64,000 nt of DNA from Sphingomonas sp. BK235 (lineage in GTDB: Bacteria; Pseudomonadota; Alphaproteobacteria; Sphingomonadales; Sphingomonadaceae): the NCBI RefSeq assembly GCF_004345855.1, contig NZ_SLXN01000007.1, positions 62,001-126,000 on the forward strand, given 5' to 3'. A program made the position numbers and the translations under genes. Below are positions 24,971 through 34,036 of this stretch, one piece after another. The first letter of the stretch is position 1, and each line of letters begins with the position of its first letter. Below the pieces are notes generated by a model. That model saw only the letters and a program-made list of their open reading frames with translations, was not told the DNA's origin and ran no database searches.

Positions 24971-27085
24971 TCAGTCCGCCGCCTTCAACCGCTGCAATGC
25001 GAAGGCCTGCCATTCCGCGCCCTGGCGATAACGCTCGAACCGGCCCGACTTGCCGCCGTGCCCCGCCTCCATGTTGACGCGGTACACCAGCGGCGCGTCG
25101 CCGGTCTTCAGCTCGCGCAGCCGCGCCACCCATTTGGTCGGCTCGTAATATTGCACCTGGCTGTCCCACAGCCCGGTGCTGACGTACATCGCCGGATAGG
25201 CCTTGGCCGCGACATTGTCGTACGGCGAATAGCTCAGCATATAATCGTAATAAGGCTTCTGCGCCGGATTGCCCCATTCGTCATATTCGAACGTGGTCAG
25301 CGGGATCGAGGCGTCGAGCATCGTCGTCACCACGTCGACGAACGGCACCTGCGCGATGATCAGGGCGTAGTCCTGCGGCGCCATGTTCGCGACCGCGCCC
25401 ATCAGCAGCCCGCCCGCGCTGCCGCCCATCGCCGCTACTCGACCCGGCGCGGCATATTTCTGCGCGACCAGGTAGCGCGTCACGTCGATGAAGTCGGTGA
25501 AGCTGTTCTTCTTGTGCAGCAGGTGGCCCTCGTCATACCAGCCGCGCCCCATCTCCTGCCCGCCGCGGATATGCGCCAGCGCGTAGACCACACCGCGGTC
25601 GAGCAGCGCGATCCGCGCCGGGTCGACCGCCGGGTCCATCGACAGGCCGTAGCTGCCATAGGCATATTGGAACAGCGGCGCGGTGCCGTCGCGCTTCACG
25701 TCTTTGCGGTACACCACCGATACCGGGACCTTGGTGCCGTCGCGTGCGGTCGCCCAGACCCGCTCGGTGACGTAGTTCGACGGGTCGTAGCCCGGCACCG
25801 GCGCGACCTTGAGCACGCGGCGCTCGCCCGTCTTCGCGTTGACCTCATAGGTGGTCGTCGGCGTCACCAGCGAGGCATAGGTATAGCGCACCCAATCGGT
25901 GTCGGGTTCGGGATTGACCGCCAGCTCCATCTGATAGGCCGGCTCGTCCGCCTTCACCGGCGCCGAGCGGCCCTCGGTCAGCAGCCGGATCATGCGATTG
26001 CCGCCCTCGCGCTGGTCGAGCGCGATGAAGCCGCGGAACGGCTTGAAATCCTCGATGAAGACGCTGTCGCTCGCCGGCGTCAGGTCGCGCCACGCCGCCA
26101 CGCCGCGGGCGAGCTCGCGGTCGGCGACGGTGACGAGCTTGTAGTTGCGCGCGTCGCGATTGGTGCGGATGATCCAGCGATCCCCCATGTGATCCGCGCC
26201 GTAGCGGAACTCGCGTGCGCGCGGCGCCACCAGCGTGAAGCGGGTCGGCGCCGCCGCGGGGGCGCAGCGCTGCTCGTCGCTCACCGTGGCGGACACGCCG
26301 ATGCAGAGGAAGCGATCGTCGCTGGTGCGGCTGATCCCCATCTGGAAGGTGTCGTCCTTCTCCTCGTAGACGAGGCGGTCGGCGCTCACCGGCGTGCCGA
26401 GCACGTGCGCCATTACGCGATAGCCGCGCAGCGTCACCGGATCCTTGGCGATGTAGAAGAGCGTGCGGTTGTCGTCGGCCCAGACGAGGTTGGGCTCGAC
26501 GTTGGTGATCGTGTCCGGCAGCAGCCGTCCGGTGGAGAGGTCCTTGACCTTGAGCACATATTGTCGCCGGCCGACCGTGTCCTCGGCATAGGCCACCAGC
26601 CGGTTGTCCTGGGTAACGGACCAGTCGCTCAGCGCGAAGAAACTATGCCCTTTCGCCATTGCGGGCTGATCGAACATCACCTCGGCGGGGGCGTCGGGCG
26701 TGCCCTTGCGGCGCTCGATGACCGGATAGTCGGCGCCCGGGGTGAAGCGCGTCTGATAATAATAGCCGCGCTCGCGATAGGGGACGCTGCTGTCGTCCTG
26801 TTTGATGTGGCTGACCGTCTCGGCGTAGAGCCTGTCCTGCAGCGGCTTGAGCGACGCCAGCGTCGCGTCCGCGTAGGCGTTCTCCGCGGCGAGATAGGCG
26901 AGCATCTCGGGGTTCTTGCGGGTATCGTCGCGCAGCCAGTAGTAATCGTCCTCGCGCGTGCCGTTGGGCGAGGTGACCTGGTGAGGCTTCTTCGCCGCGC
27001 GCGGCGGCTGCGGTGCGGCCTGCGTCCAGGCGGGCGACGCCGCGGCGGCAGTGATCGCGGCGCCGGCCAGCAGCAAGGTCTTCAT
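24971..27085 (-). CDS. Oligopeptidase B-like S9 peptidase
   Basis: 704 residues with a Sec-type signal (LLLAGAAITAAAASPAWTQA). Residues ~30-420 form a beta-propeller typical of S9A peptidases (DDYYWLRDDTRKNPEMLAYL start, YAEDTVGRRQYVLKVKDL). The alpha/beta-hydrolase domain has nucleophile MGGSAGGLLMG, Asp in STGLWDSQVQYYEP and His in EAGHGGKSGR. Oligopeptidase B cleaves after basic residues in short peptides; here the protein is probably periplasmic. I start at ATG 27085 (MKTLL), since the longer open frame runs into pheA. An ATG seven codons earlier exists. Confidence 0.94.
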   Translation of the reverse strand: MKTLLLAGAAITAAAASPAWTQAAPQPPRAAKKPHQVTSPNGTREDDYYWLRDDTRKNPEMLAYLAAENAYADATLASLKPLQDRLYAETVSHIKQDDSSVPYRERGYYYQTRFTPGADYPVIERRKGTPDAPAEVMFDQPAMAKGHSFFALSDWSVTQDNRLVAYAEDTVGRRQYVLKVKDLSTGRLLPDTITNVEPNLVWADDNRTLFYIAKDPVTLRGYRVMAHVLGTPVSADRLVYEEKDDTFQMGISRTSDDRFLCIGVSATVSDEQRCAPAAAPTRFTLVAPRAREFRYGADHMGDRWIIRTNRDARNYKLVTVADRELARGVAAWRDLTPASDSVFIEDFKPFRGFIALDQREGGNRMIRLLTEGRSAPVKADEPAYQMELAVNPEPDTDWVRYTYASLVTPTTTYEVNAKTGERRVLKVAPVPGYDPSNYVTERVWATARDGTKVPVSVVYRKDVKRDGTAPLFQYAYGSYGLSMDPAVDPARIALLDRGVVYALAHIRGGQEMGRGWYDEGHLLHKKNSFTDFIDVTRYLVAQKYAAPGRVAAMGGSAGGLLMGAVANMAPQDYALIIAQVPFVDVVTTMLDASIPLTTFEYDEWGNPAQKPYYDYMLSYSPYDNVAAKAYPAMYVSTGLWDSQVQYYEPTKWVARLRELKTGDAPLVYRVNMEAGHGGKSGRFERYRQGAEWQAFALQRLKAAD

Positions 27086-27156
27086 CACGCGTCGGTCCCC
27101 ACCCATGTTCGTCGGGCCGCACGATAGGAGCGGGTGCGGCGCGCGCAAGGGGGCGG

Positions 27157-28047
27157 TCAGCCGCGTTTGCGCGCCTGGCGGTAGGAACCGAGCACGCGCA
27201 GATGCTTGGCGTGGAAACCCAGTTCGGCCATCGCGCGGTCGAAGCCGGGCTCGCCCGCGCGTCCCTCGACGTCGGCGTAGAATTCGGTCGCCGCGAAGCT
27301 GCCGCCGCGCTGGTAGCTCTCCAGCTTGGTCATGTTGACCCCGTTGGTCGCGAAGCCGCCCATCGCCTTGTACAGCGCGGCGGGCACGTTCTTCACCGCG
27401 AAGATGAAGGTGGTCATCCACGGCCCGTCGCCCTCGGGCGCGACGCCCTCGCGCGCCAGCGTGACGAAGCGCGTCATATTGTGGTCGGCGTCGGCGATGT
27501 CGGTGGCGAGCAGCTCGAGCCCGTAGATCGCCGCCGCGCCGGGCGGGGCGAGCGCGGCGACGCTGGGGTCGCGCAACTCGGCCACCACCGCGGCCGCGCC
27601 GGCGGTGTCGGGGTAGCTCACTGGTGCGATGCCGTGCGCCTTGAGCCAGTGGCGGCACTGGCCGAGCGCCTGGGGATGGCTCATCGCGCTGGTGACCTCA
27701 TCGCGCGGGCCGATGCCGATCAGCGCGTGGCGGATCGGCAGGAAATGCTCGCCGGTGATCACCAGGCCGGATTCGGGCAGCAGGAAGTGGATGTCGGCGA
27801 CGCGGCCGTGGAGTGAATTCTCGATGGGGATCAGCGCGCGCGCGGCGCGACCCTGCTTCACCGCGTCGAGCGCGTCGTCGAAGCTGAAACAGGGCAGCGG
27901 CAGCGCCTCCGGGAAGGCCTCGCCCACCGCGACATGGCTGTTGGCGCCGGGGGCGCCCTGGAACGCGACGGACTTCTCGGGCGCGCGCGCGGCGGCCTCG
28001 GTCAGGCGTGCGACGATCGGCAAAGCGGGGGCGGCGTAGCTGTCCAT
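27157..28047 (-). CDS. pheA: Prephenate dehydratase
   Basis: 296 residues, monofunctional enzyme that turns prephenate into phenylpyruvate for phenylalanine synthesis. Substrate-site motifs: AFQGAPGANSHVAV near the start, PIENSLHGRVADIHFLL, and the catalytic Thr in NMTRFVTLA. A C-terminal ACT domain (TTFIFAVKNVPAALYKAMGGFATNGVNMTKLESY) gives feedback control by phenylalanine; the usual ESRP motif reads ESYQ. Divergent from the cytochrome c gene with ~105 bases between starts. Confidence 0.95.
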   Translation of the reverse strand: MDSYAAPALPIVARLTEAAARAPEKSVAFQGAPGANSHVAVGEAFPEALPLPCFSFDDALDAVKQGRAARALIPIENSLHGRVADIHFLLPESGLVITGEHFLPIRHALIGIGPRDEVTSAMSHPQALGQCRHWLKAHGIAPVSYPDTAGAAAVVAELRDPSVAALAPPGAAAIYGLELLATDIADADHNMTRFVTLAREGVAPEGDGPWMTTFIFAVKNVPAALYKAMGGFATNGVNMTKLESYQRGGSFAATEFYADVEGRAGEPGFDRAMAELGFHAKHLRVLGSYRQARKRG

Positions 28048-28152
28048 CTCGGCTCCGGCGCGTAGAAGAGCGCGGCGCGCCGCTCAAGCGCTTGCGGTGC
28101 GGTGGCGGCTTTTCTATGGGTCGACCTAATCAGAGAGGGGCACACGGGCGAC

Positions 28153-28848
28153 ATGGACGATCGTAGCAACACGATTTTCGGCTGGGTCTTGGCGGGTGCC
28201 GGAGTCGCGCTGGGCCTGTCGATCGTCGGCAGCCAGATCTTCCACGGCGAGCGGCCCGAGAAAATGGGCTATGCCATCGAGGGTGTGGAAGAGGCCGGCG
28301 CGGGCGGTGGCGCCGCCGAGGTGCCGATCGCGTCGCTCCTCGCCAGCGCCGATCCGGCCAAGGGCGCCGAGGTCTTCAAGAAGTGCGCCGCCTGCCACAC
28401 GATCAACCAGGGTGGCGCCAACGGCATCGGCCCGAACCTGTACGCCACGCTGGGCGAGGGGATCGCACAGGGCAAGGGTGGCTTCGCCTTCTCGGACGCG
28501 CTGAAGTCGGTCGGCGGCAACTGGGACTTCGACAAGATGAACGCGTGGCTCACCAGCCCGCGCAAATTCGCCAACGGCACCAAGATGACCTTCGCCGGCC
28601 TGGGCAATCCCGAGGATCGCGCCAACATCATCGCCTATCTGAACCAGCAGGGCTCGAACCTGCCGCTGCCCGCCGCCCCCGCGGCCGGCGCGGCGACCGA
28701 CCCCGCGGTGGCGAACGTCACCGAGAGTGCGAAGGGCGATACCGCCGATCTGTCGAACACCGGCACGCCGGCGTCTGGCGCGCCGTCGGTGGATCCCGCG
28801 GCCAAAGAGGACAAGGCGCTCGGCGCCGAGCCGCCCGCCAAGCAGTGA
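28153..28848 (+). CDS. Membrane-anchored class I cytochrome c
   Basis: 231 residues. An uncleaved N-terminal anchor (IFGWVLAGAGVALGLSIVGSQIF) is followed by one c-type domain: heme motif KKCAACHTI and Met ligand in NGTKMTFAGL, with C-terminal NIIAYLN. This matches membrane-bound c552/CycM cytochromes of alphaproteobacteria that carry electrons from the bc1 complex to terminal oxidases. A Pro/Ala/Asp-rich tail of ~60 residues follows the heme domain, longer than usual. Start ATG 28153. Confidence 0.93.
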   Translation: MDDRSNTIFGWVLAGAGVALGLSIVGSQIFHGERPEKMGYAIEGVEEAGAGGGAAEVPIASLLASADPAKGAEVFKKCAACHTINQGGANGIGPNLYATLGEGIAQGKGGFAFSDALKSVGGNWDFDKMNAWLTSPRKFANGTKMTFAGLGNPEDRANIIAYLNQQGSNLPLPAAPAAGAATDPAVANVTESAKGDTADLSNTGTPASGAPSVDPAAKEDKALGAEPPAKQ

Positions 28849-28914
28849 GCGCGGCCGCGCGGCGGTGGGCGCGATCGTCCGCCGTCGCCGCGCCGTCCGC
28901 CCGAACCGGTCGCG

Positions 28915-29427
28915 TCACTTGAGAACGAGCGGCAGCCCAGCGGCGACGAACAGCACGCGGTCGGCGCGCGCGGCGATGCGCTGGTTGATCGTCCCTGCGA
29001 GGTCGCGGAAACGACGCGCCAGCGCATTGTCGGGGACGATGCCCAGCCCGACCTCGTTCGCGACCAGGATGACGCTGGCCGGCGTGTCGCGCAGCGCGAG
29101 GTCGAGCGCCTCGATGGCCACCGTCGGCTCCCGCGCGTCGAGCAGCAGGTTCGATGCCCAGAGCGTGAGACAGTCGACCAGCAACACCCGCCCGGCGCCG
29201 CCCTGTCGCGCGATCGTCTCGGCCAGCGCGAGCGGTGACTCGACCGTCCGCCAGCGCGGATCACGGTCGGCGCGATGGCGCTCGACCCGCGCGCGCATCT
29301 CGTCGTCGAGCGGCTGCGCGGTCGCGACGAAGATCGCCTCCGCGCCCGTCGCCTCGGCCAGCGCCTGCGCGTGGCGGCTCTTGCCCGAACGCGCGCCGCC
29401 CAGCACCAGAGTCACCCGCGGGTCCAT
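28915..29427 (-). CDS. cobU: Adenosylcobinamide kinase / GTP guanylyltransferase
   Basis: 170 residues (CobP in Pseudomonas denitrificans naming). Phosphorylates adenosylcobinamide and then makes adenosylcobinamide-GDP for the nucleotide loop. Seen: P-loop VLGGARSGKSRHA, then FVATAQPLDDEMRARVERHRADR, which contains the guanylated-His segment, LLVDCLTLWASNLL, and VLVANEVGLGIVPDNALARRFRD (VxNEVGxGxVP). ATG 29427 follows GGAAGGGAAAGGGAAC. It is divergent from cobD with 59 bases between starts; no riboswitch fits there. Confidence 0.96.
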   Translation of the reverse strand: MDPRVTLVLGGARSGKSRHAQALAEATGAEAIFVATAQPLDDEMRARVERHRADRDPRWRTVESPLALAETIARQGGAGRVLLVDCLTLWASNLLLDAREPTVAIEALDLALRDTPASVILVANEVGLGIVPDNALARRFRDLAGTINQRIAARADRVLFVAAGLPLVLK

Positions 29428-29486
29428 GTTCCCTTTCCCTTCCGGTCTTGTGTTCGTGGCCCCATGTCGCGACAGGCGGGGCACCG

Positions 29487-30509
29487 ATGCTGCTCGACCC
29501 ACCTCATCCTGAGCCGGCCGCCGCGCTGAGCTATCATGGCGGGCGGCCCGACGCCGCCGCGCGACTCTATCCCGACGCGCCGCTGCCTTGGCTCGACCTG
29601 TCGACCGGGATCAACCCCTACGCCTGGGAGGGCGAGCCGCTCACGGTGGCGATGCTGCGCGCGCTGCCGTCGCCGTCCGATCTCGCCGCGCTGCATCAGG
29701 CCGCGGCGGGCGCGTTCGCGGCGCGCGAGGTGGCGATCACCGCCTTGCCCGGGAGCGAGATCGGTCTGCGCGCGCTGGGCGGGCTGGCCTTGCCCAAGCC
29801 GTGGCACGTGGTGGCGCCGAGCTACCGCACCCACGCCGCCGCGCTGCCGGGCGCGCGGTCGATCGGAGCGGAGGCGGTCGACGAGGTGGCGCGGGGCGGG
29901 GGGACGCTGTTGCTCGCCAATCCGAACAATCCCGACGGGCGCGCCTGGCCGGGCGACCGGCTGATCGGGCTGGCGCGCACGCTGGCGTCGCGCGACGGCG
30001 TGCTCGTGATCGACGAGGCCTTCGCCGACGCGCTCCCCGAGGCGAGCGTGCTGCCGCTGCTGGCGCGCGACGACCGCGTGCTGGTGTTTCGCTCCTTCGG
30101 CAAGTTCTTCGGGCTGGCCGGGATACGGCTCGGCTTCGCCTGCGGCGCGGCGGCGCTGGTCGGGGCGCTCGCGGCGCGGCTCGGCAGCTGGCCGGTCTCC
30201 ACCATTGCGCTGCGGCTCGGCACCGCCGCCTATCGTGACGACGACTGGATCGCGACGACGCGCACCCGGCTGACGCAGGCCGCGGCCGCGCTGGACGGGG
30301 TGCTCCACGCGCATGCGCTGGTGCCGCAGGGGGCGTGCCCGCTGTTCCGGCTGGTCGAGCGCGACGACGCGGCGCTGATCTTCGAGCGGCTGGCGCGCGC
30401 CGGCCTGTTGGTGCGGCCGTTCAGCGACGCGCCGACGCGGCTGCGGATCGGCCTGCCGGGTGACGCGAGTGCGCTGCGGCGGCTCGACGCGGCGCTGCGC
30501 GATCGCTGA
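29487..30509 (+). CDS. cobD: L-threonine-O-3-phosphate decarboxylase
   Basis: 340-residue PLP enzyme of the aminotransferase class I/II fold (CobC in P. denitrificans naming). It makes (R)-1-amino-2-propanol phosphate, the linker of the nucleotide loop. Early motif YHGGRPDAAARLYPDAPLPWLDLSTGINPY is typical. PLP-binding Lys is in FRSFGKFFGLAGIRLGF. ATG 29487 follows GGCGGGGC. First gene of the plus-strand cobD-cbiB-cobQ run. Confidence 0.95.
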   Translation: MLLDPPHPEPAAALSYHGGRPDAAARLYPDAPLPWLDLSTGINPYAWEGEPLTVAMLRALPSPSDLAALHQAAAGAFAAREVAITALPGSEIGLRALGGLALPKPWHVVAPSYRTHAAALPGARSIGAEAVDEVARGGGTLLLANPNNPDGRAWPGDRLIGLARTLASRDGVLVIDEAFADALPEASVLPLLARDDRVLVFRSFGKFFGLAGIRLGFACGAAALVGALAARLGSWPVSTIALRLGTAAYRDDDWIATTRTRLTQAAAALDGVLHAHALVPQGACPLFRLVERDDAALIFERLARAGLLVRPFSDAPTRLRIGLPGDASALRRLDAALRDR

Positions 30510-31500
30510 GCCCGTCGCCCTGGTCGCGCTCGCGCTCGATGCCGCGCTCGGCTGGCCGGCGTGGCTCTACGCGCGCGTCGGGCATCCCGTCGGCGCGGTG
30601 GCGCGGGTTCTCGCCGCGGGGGACGCGCGCTGGAACGCGCCGGTGCCGTCGCCCGCCGGGCAACGAACGCGCGACGAGGCCACGGCCGCCGACGGACTGA
30701 CCCCCGCGCACCGCCGACGGCGCCGCCTGCTCGGCGCGATCACGCTCGCCGCGGCGGTGACGATGGCGGCGGGGACGGCCTGGCTCGCCGGGCGCGGGCT
30801 GCGCGCGCTGCTCGGCGCGCCGGCCTGGATCGCCGTCGCGCTGCTCGCCTGGCCGGGCCTGGCGCAGCGCAGCCTCGACGATCACGTGCGGCCGGTCGCC
30901 GCCGCGCTGGAACGCGGCGACCTCGCGGCCGCGCGCGACGCGGTCGGCCGAATCGTCGGGCGCGACGTCGCCGCGCTCGACTCCGCTGGGGTCGCGCGCG
31001 CGGCGGTGGAGAGCCTCGCCGAGAGCTTCTGCGACGCGGTCGCCGCGCCCTTGTTCTGGCTGCTGCTGCTCGGACCGGCCGGGCTGTGGGGCTATAAGGC
31101 GATCAACACCGCGGACAGCCTGATCGGCCATCGCGAGCCGCGCTGGCGCGCGTTCGGCTGGGCGGCGGCGCGGACCGACGATCTCGCCAACCTGCTTCCC
31201 GCGCGGCTCGGCGGCGCGCTGCTCTGCCTCGCGGGGGGAGGCGGCTGGGGCGTGATGTGGCGCGACGCGCGCCGCCACGCCTCGCCCAACGCTGGCTGGA
31301 CCGAGGCGGCGATGGCGGGCGCGCTGCGCGTGCGGCTCGCCGGGCCGATCGCCTATGACGGCGTGACCAGCGCCAAGCCGTGGATCGGCGACGGGCGCAC
31401 CGCGCTCGGGCCGCGGGACATCCGCCGTGCGCTCGCGATCTATCGCCGCGCGTGTCTGTCGCTCTGGCTCGTCGCGGGGGCGGTCGCATGGGCGCGCTGA
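30460..31500 (+). CDS. cbiB: Adenosylcobinamide-phosphate synthase
   Basis: Membrane protein joining aminopropanol phosphate to adenosylcobyric acid (CobD in P. denitrificans). Seen: DAALGWPAWLYARVGHPVG at the N-terminus, RDAVGRIVGRDVAALD, a VESLAESFCDAVAAPLFW helix, and KAINTADSLIGH and SPNAGWTEAAMAGAL, all family hallmarks. The start is uncertain: GTG 30460 or 30469 lie inside cobD; homologues would begin near codon 30502 (ATC GCT GAG CCC), where no normal start exists. Overlaps cobQ by 13 bases. Confidence 0.92.
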   Translation: MTRVRCGGSTRRCAIAEPVALVALALDAALGWPAWLYARVGHPVGAVARVLAAGDARWNAPVPSPAGQRTRDEATAADGLTPAHRRRRRLLGAITLAAAVTMAAGTAWLAGRGLRALLGAPAWIAVALLAWPGLAQRSLDDHVRPVAAALERGDLAAARDAVGRIVGRDVAALDSAGVARAAVESLAESFCDAVAAPLFWLLLLGPAGLWGYKAINTADSLIGHREPRWRAFGWAAARTDDLANLLPARLGGALLCLAGGGGWGVMWRDARRHASPNAGWTEAAMAGALRVRLAGPIAYDGVTSAKPWIGDGRTALGPRDIRRALAIYRRACLSLWLVAGAVAWAR

Positions 31501-32939
31501 TGCTGCAGGGCACCGGGTCGGACGTCGGCAAGTCGGTGCTGGTGGCGGGGCTGTGCCGCGCCTTCGCGAACCGCGGCCTCGTCGTGCGTCCGTTCAAGCC
31601 GCAGAACATGTCGACCAACGCCGCGGTGACCGCGGACGGCGGCGAGATCGGCCGCGCCCAGGCGACCCAGGCCGCCGCGGCGCGGGTCGCCCCCACCACC
31701 GACATGAACCCCGTGCTGCTCAAGCCGCAGGGCGATCGCAGCTCGCAGCTGGTGGTCAACGGTCGCGTCCGCGGCGTGCTGCGCGCCAGCGCGTGGCGCG
31801 AGGGGCGCGAGGGCCTGCTCGACGAGGTGCTCGCGAGCTATCGCCGGCTGGCGCGCGCGGCCGATCTGGTGGTGGTCGAGGGCGCGGGTTCCCCGGCGGA
31901 GATCAACCTGCGCGCGGGTGACATCGCCAACATGGGCTTCGCGCGCGCCGCCGGCGTGCCGGTGGTGCTGGTCGGCGACATCGACCGCGGCGGGGTGATC
32001 GCCGCGCTGGTGGGCACGCGCGCGGTGCTGGACCCGGCCGATGCCGCGATGGTGCAGGGCTTCCTCGTCAACAAGTTCCGCGGCGATCCCGCGCTGTTCG
32101 ACGCGGGCTATCGCGAGATCGCGGCGCGGACCGGCTGGCGCGGCTTCGGCGTCGTGCCCTGGCTGGCCGAGGCGGCGCGGCTGCCGAGCGAGGATGCGGT
32201 GGTGTTGCAGAAACCCGCCACCGCCCGCGACGCGCGGATCGTGGTGGCCTGTCCGATCACGCCGCACATCGCCAATTTCGACGATCTCGACCCGCTCCGC
32301 CTCGAACCCGAGATCGAGCTGGTGATGGTGCCCCCCGGGCGACCGATTCCCGCGGAGGCCGCGCTGATCGTGCTCGCGGGCTCCAAGGCGACGATCGCGG
32401 ACCTGCACGCGGTGCGGCGCGAGGGCTGGGACATCGACGTGCGCGCGCACGTGCGCCGCGGCCGGCCGGTCCTGGGGCTGTGCGGCGGTTATCAGATGCT
32501 GGGGCGCAGCGTCGCCGACCCGGACGGTATCGAAGGACCGCCCGAGACGGTCGCGGGCCTCGGGTTGCTCGCGGTGGAGACCCGGCTGAGCCGCGGCAAG
32601 CGGCTCGAGGCGGTGCGCGGGACGGCGCGGGGCGCGCCGTTCGAGGGCTATGAGATGCACATGGGCGACACCCACGGTCCCGACTGCGCGCGTCCCGTCA
32701 CCGTGATCGAGGGCGGGCGCCGCGACGGGGCCTGCTCGCCCGACGGTCTGGTCGCCGGCACCTATGTTCACGGGATCTTCGCTCTGGCGGCGCAGCGGCG
32801 CGCGTGGCTCGACGTCGCGGCGGGCGGCGCCGACCATCGCGCCGATGTCGATGCGGCGCTCGACGCGATCGCGCTCACGCTGGAGCGGCACCTCGATCTC
32901 GCCGCGCTGCTGGCGCTCGCGCGCGGCGCGGTGACCTAG
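31488..32939 (+). CDS. cobQ: Cobyric acid synthase (glutamine-hydrolysing)
   Basis: 483 residues. Amidates the side chains b, d, e and g of adenosylcobyrinate a,c-diamide. The N-terminal ATPase-like domain has LMLQGTGSDVGKSVLVAGLCR and FKPQNMSTNAAV; VGDIDRGGVIA follows. The C-terminal class I amidotransferase-like domain has nucleophile Cys in VLGLCGGYQMLG and His in GTYVHGIF. The TAG stop (32937-32939) is part of the CTAG that borders the 383-base mobile element. ATG 31488 chosen; ATG 31500 is also possible. Confidence 0.97.
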   Translation: MGALMLQGTGSDVGKSVLVAGLCRAFANRGLVVRPFKPQNMSTNAAVTADGGEIGRAQATQAAAARVAPTTDMNPVLLKPQGDRSSQLVVNGRVRGVLRASAWREGREGLLDEVLASYRRLARAADLVVVEGAGSPAEINLRAGDIANMGFARAAGVPVVLVGDIDRGGVIAALVGTRAVLDPADAAMVQGFLVNKFRGDPALFDAGYREIAARTGWRGFGVVPWLAEAARLPSEDAVVLQKPATARDARIVVACPITPHIANFDDLDPLRLEPEIELVMVPPGRPIPAEAALIVLAGSKATIADLHAVRREGWDIDVRAHVRRGRPVLGLCGGYQMLGRSVADPDGIEGPPETVAGLGLLAVETRLSRGKRLEAVRGTARGAPFEGYEMHMGDTHGPDCARPVTVIEGGRRDGACSPDGLVAGTYVHGIFALAAQRRAWLDVAAGGADHRADVDAALDAIALTLERHLDLAALLALARGAVT

Positions 32940-33322
32940 GGTCTGTACTCAATCGCAGCACGGTCGTGACGGAGCGGATTTTGGCGCCAGGCTAGGAGCA
33001 AGGAGGGAGCGATGCTCATGCATCGTGACCGACGCGCGACGATGAACAGGTCGCCATGTCCCCCGGACATGGCTTGGATCGTCCGGGGGACGATCCAACC
33101 TGTTCATGGCGCCAAAAGCCGCCCGCCGCGAAGCGGTCGCCCGCGCAAGGCCGCCCATGTGCAGGTCGCCATGCCCCCGGCATGGCTGACATCGTCCGGG
33201 GGACGATGTCACCTGCACATCGTCGCTTGCTTGCGGGTAGCGCAGCTACCCGGCTGCGCTGCGCTCCTCGTGGGCGGCCTTGCGCGGGCGATCACGATCC
33301 TTGCTGCGATTGAGTACAGACC
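32940..33322. mobile_element. MITE-like 383-bp element between cobQ and cobS
   Basis: Terminal inverted repeats of at least 21 bases (left begins GGTCTGTACTCAATCGCAGC at 32940; right ends at 33322) are flanked on both sides by CTAG (32936-32939, 33323-33326). CTAG fits the 4-base YTAR target duplications of IS5-type transposons, and the GGTCTGTAC ends fit as well. There is no transposase. Inside are two diverged palindromic units (33042-33107 and 33157-33220) and a perfect 20-base inverted pair (33138-33157 / 33271-33290). It is probably a non-autonomous element moved by an IS encoded elsewhere. Confidence 0.85.
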
Positions 33323-34036
33323 CTAGCCTCCGACGAGGACGAAGGCCGCGAGCAGGCCGGTCTCGACCAATTCGATCCCGGCGCCGTGGGCGTCGCCGTT
33401 GACGCCGCCGAGGCGCCGCCGCAGCCACCACGCGTAGAAGGCGATGAGCGGCAGCGCGGCGAACAAGGCGGGGCGAGCGATACTCGCCACCAGCACGACG
33501 GTTCCCCAGCCGATCAGGTCGCGCGCGCGCACCGCCTCCGCCAGCGTCGCGCCCAGCCCGGGCTTGAGCGGGGGAAGCCAGCGCGCCCAGGCGAGCGGAC
33601 CGATCCGCGCCGCCGCGGTGACGAGCGCGAGCGACCACCAGGCGTGCGACGACCAGCCGTGGAGCAGCACCAATTTGGCGAGCAGTTGCGTCACGATCGC
33701 CACCACCGCGAAGCTGCCGACCTGCGGCTCGGACAGCACGCGCAGCAGGCGGTCGCGGTCGCCGTGGGCGGCACCGAGCGCGTCCGCGAGGTCGCCCAGC
33801 CCGTCGAGATGGAGCGCGCCCGTCACCAGGATCCAGGTGAGCAGCGCGGCGAGCGCGCCGAGCCATGGGTCGCGCATCGCCGCGAGCGCCCCCGCCGCGC
33901 CCGCCAGCGCCCCGACGACCAGCCCGGCGAGCGGGTAAAAGCGGATCGAGGCGGCCCAGTCGGCACGGTCGGACGCGGCACGGGGCAGCGGCAATCGCGT
34001 GAGGAAGCCGAGCGCGACCAGCAGCGGGCGGATCAT
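33323..34036 (-). CDS. cobS: Adenosylcobinamide-GDP ribazoletransferase
   Basis: 237-residue integral membrane enzyme (CobV in P. denitrificans) joining alpha-ribazole (or its phosphate) to adenosylcobinamide-GDP. Family motifs: FLTRLPLP near the N-terminus, then HLDGLGDLADALGAAHGDRDR with metal-binding Asp residues, and several hydrophobic helices. The ATG overlaps the stop of the phosphatase gene (ATGA). Its TAG stop is made from the CTAG at the edge of the mobile element. Last gene of the cbtB operon. Confidence 0.95.
   Translation of the reverse strand: MIRPLLVALGFLTRLPLPRAASDRADWAASIRFYPLAGLVVGALAGAAGALAAMRDPWLGALAALLTWILVTGALHLDGLGDLADALGAAHGDRDRLLRVLSEPQVGSFAVVAIVTQLLAKLVLLHGWSSHAWWSLALVTAAARIGPLAWARWLPPLKPGLGATLAEAVRARDLIGWGTVVLVASIARPALFAALPLIAFYAWWLRRRLGGVNGDAHGAGIELVETGLLAAFVLVGG

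Noticed and set aside
29428..29486. Third cobalamin riboswitch between cobU and cobD
   Set aside because: Only 59 bases lie between the starts, and no B12 box or GCCACTG core is present.
32949..33326. Small open frames in the 383-bp element as a possible transposase
   Set aside because: They are under 110 codons, follow the palindromes, and show no DDE or HUH motif.
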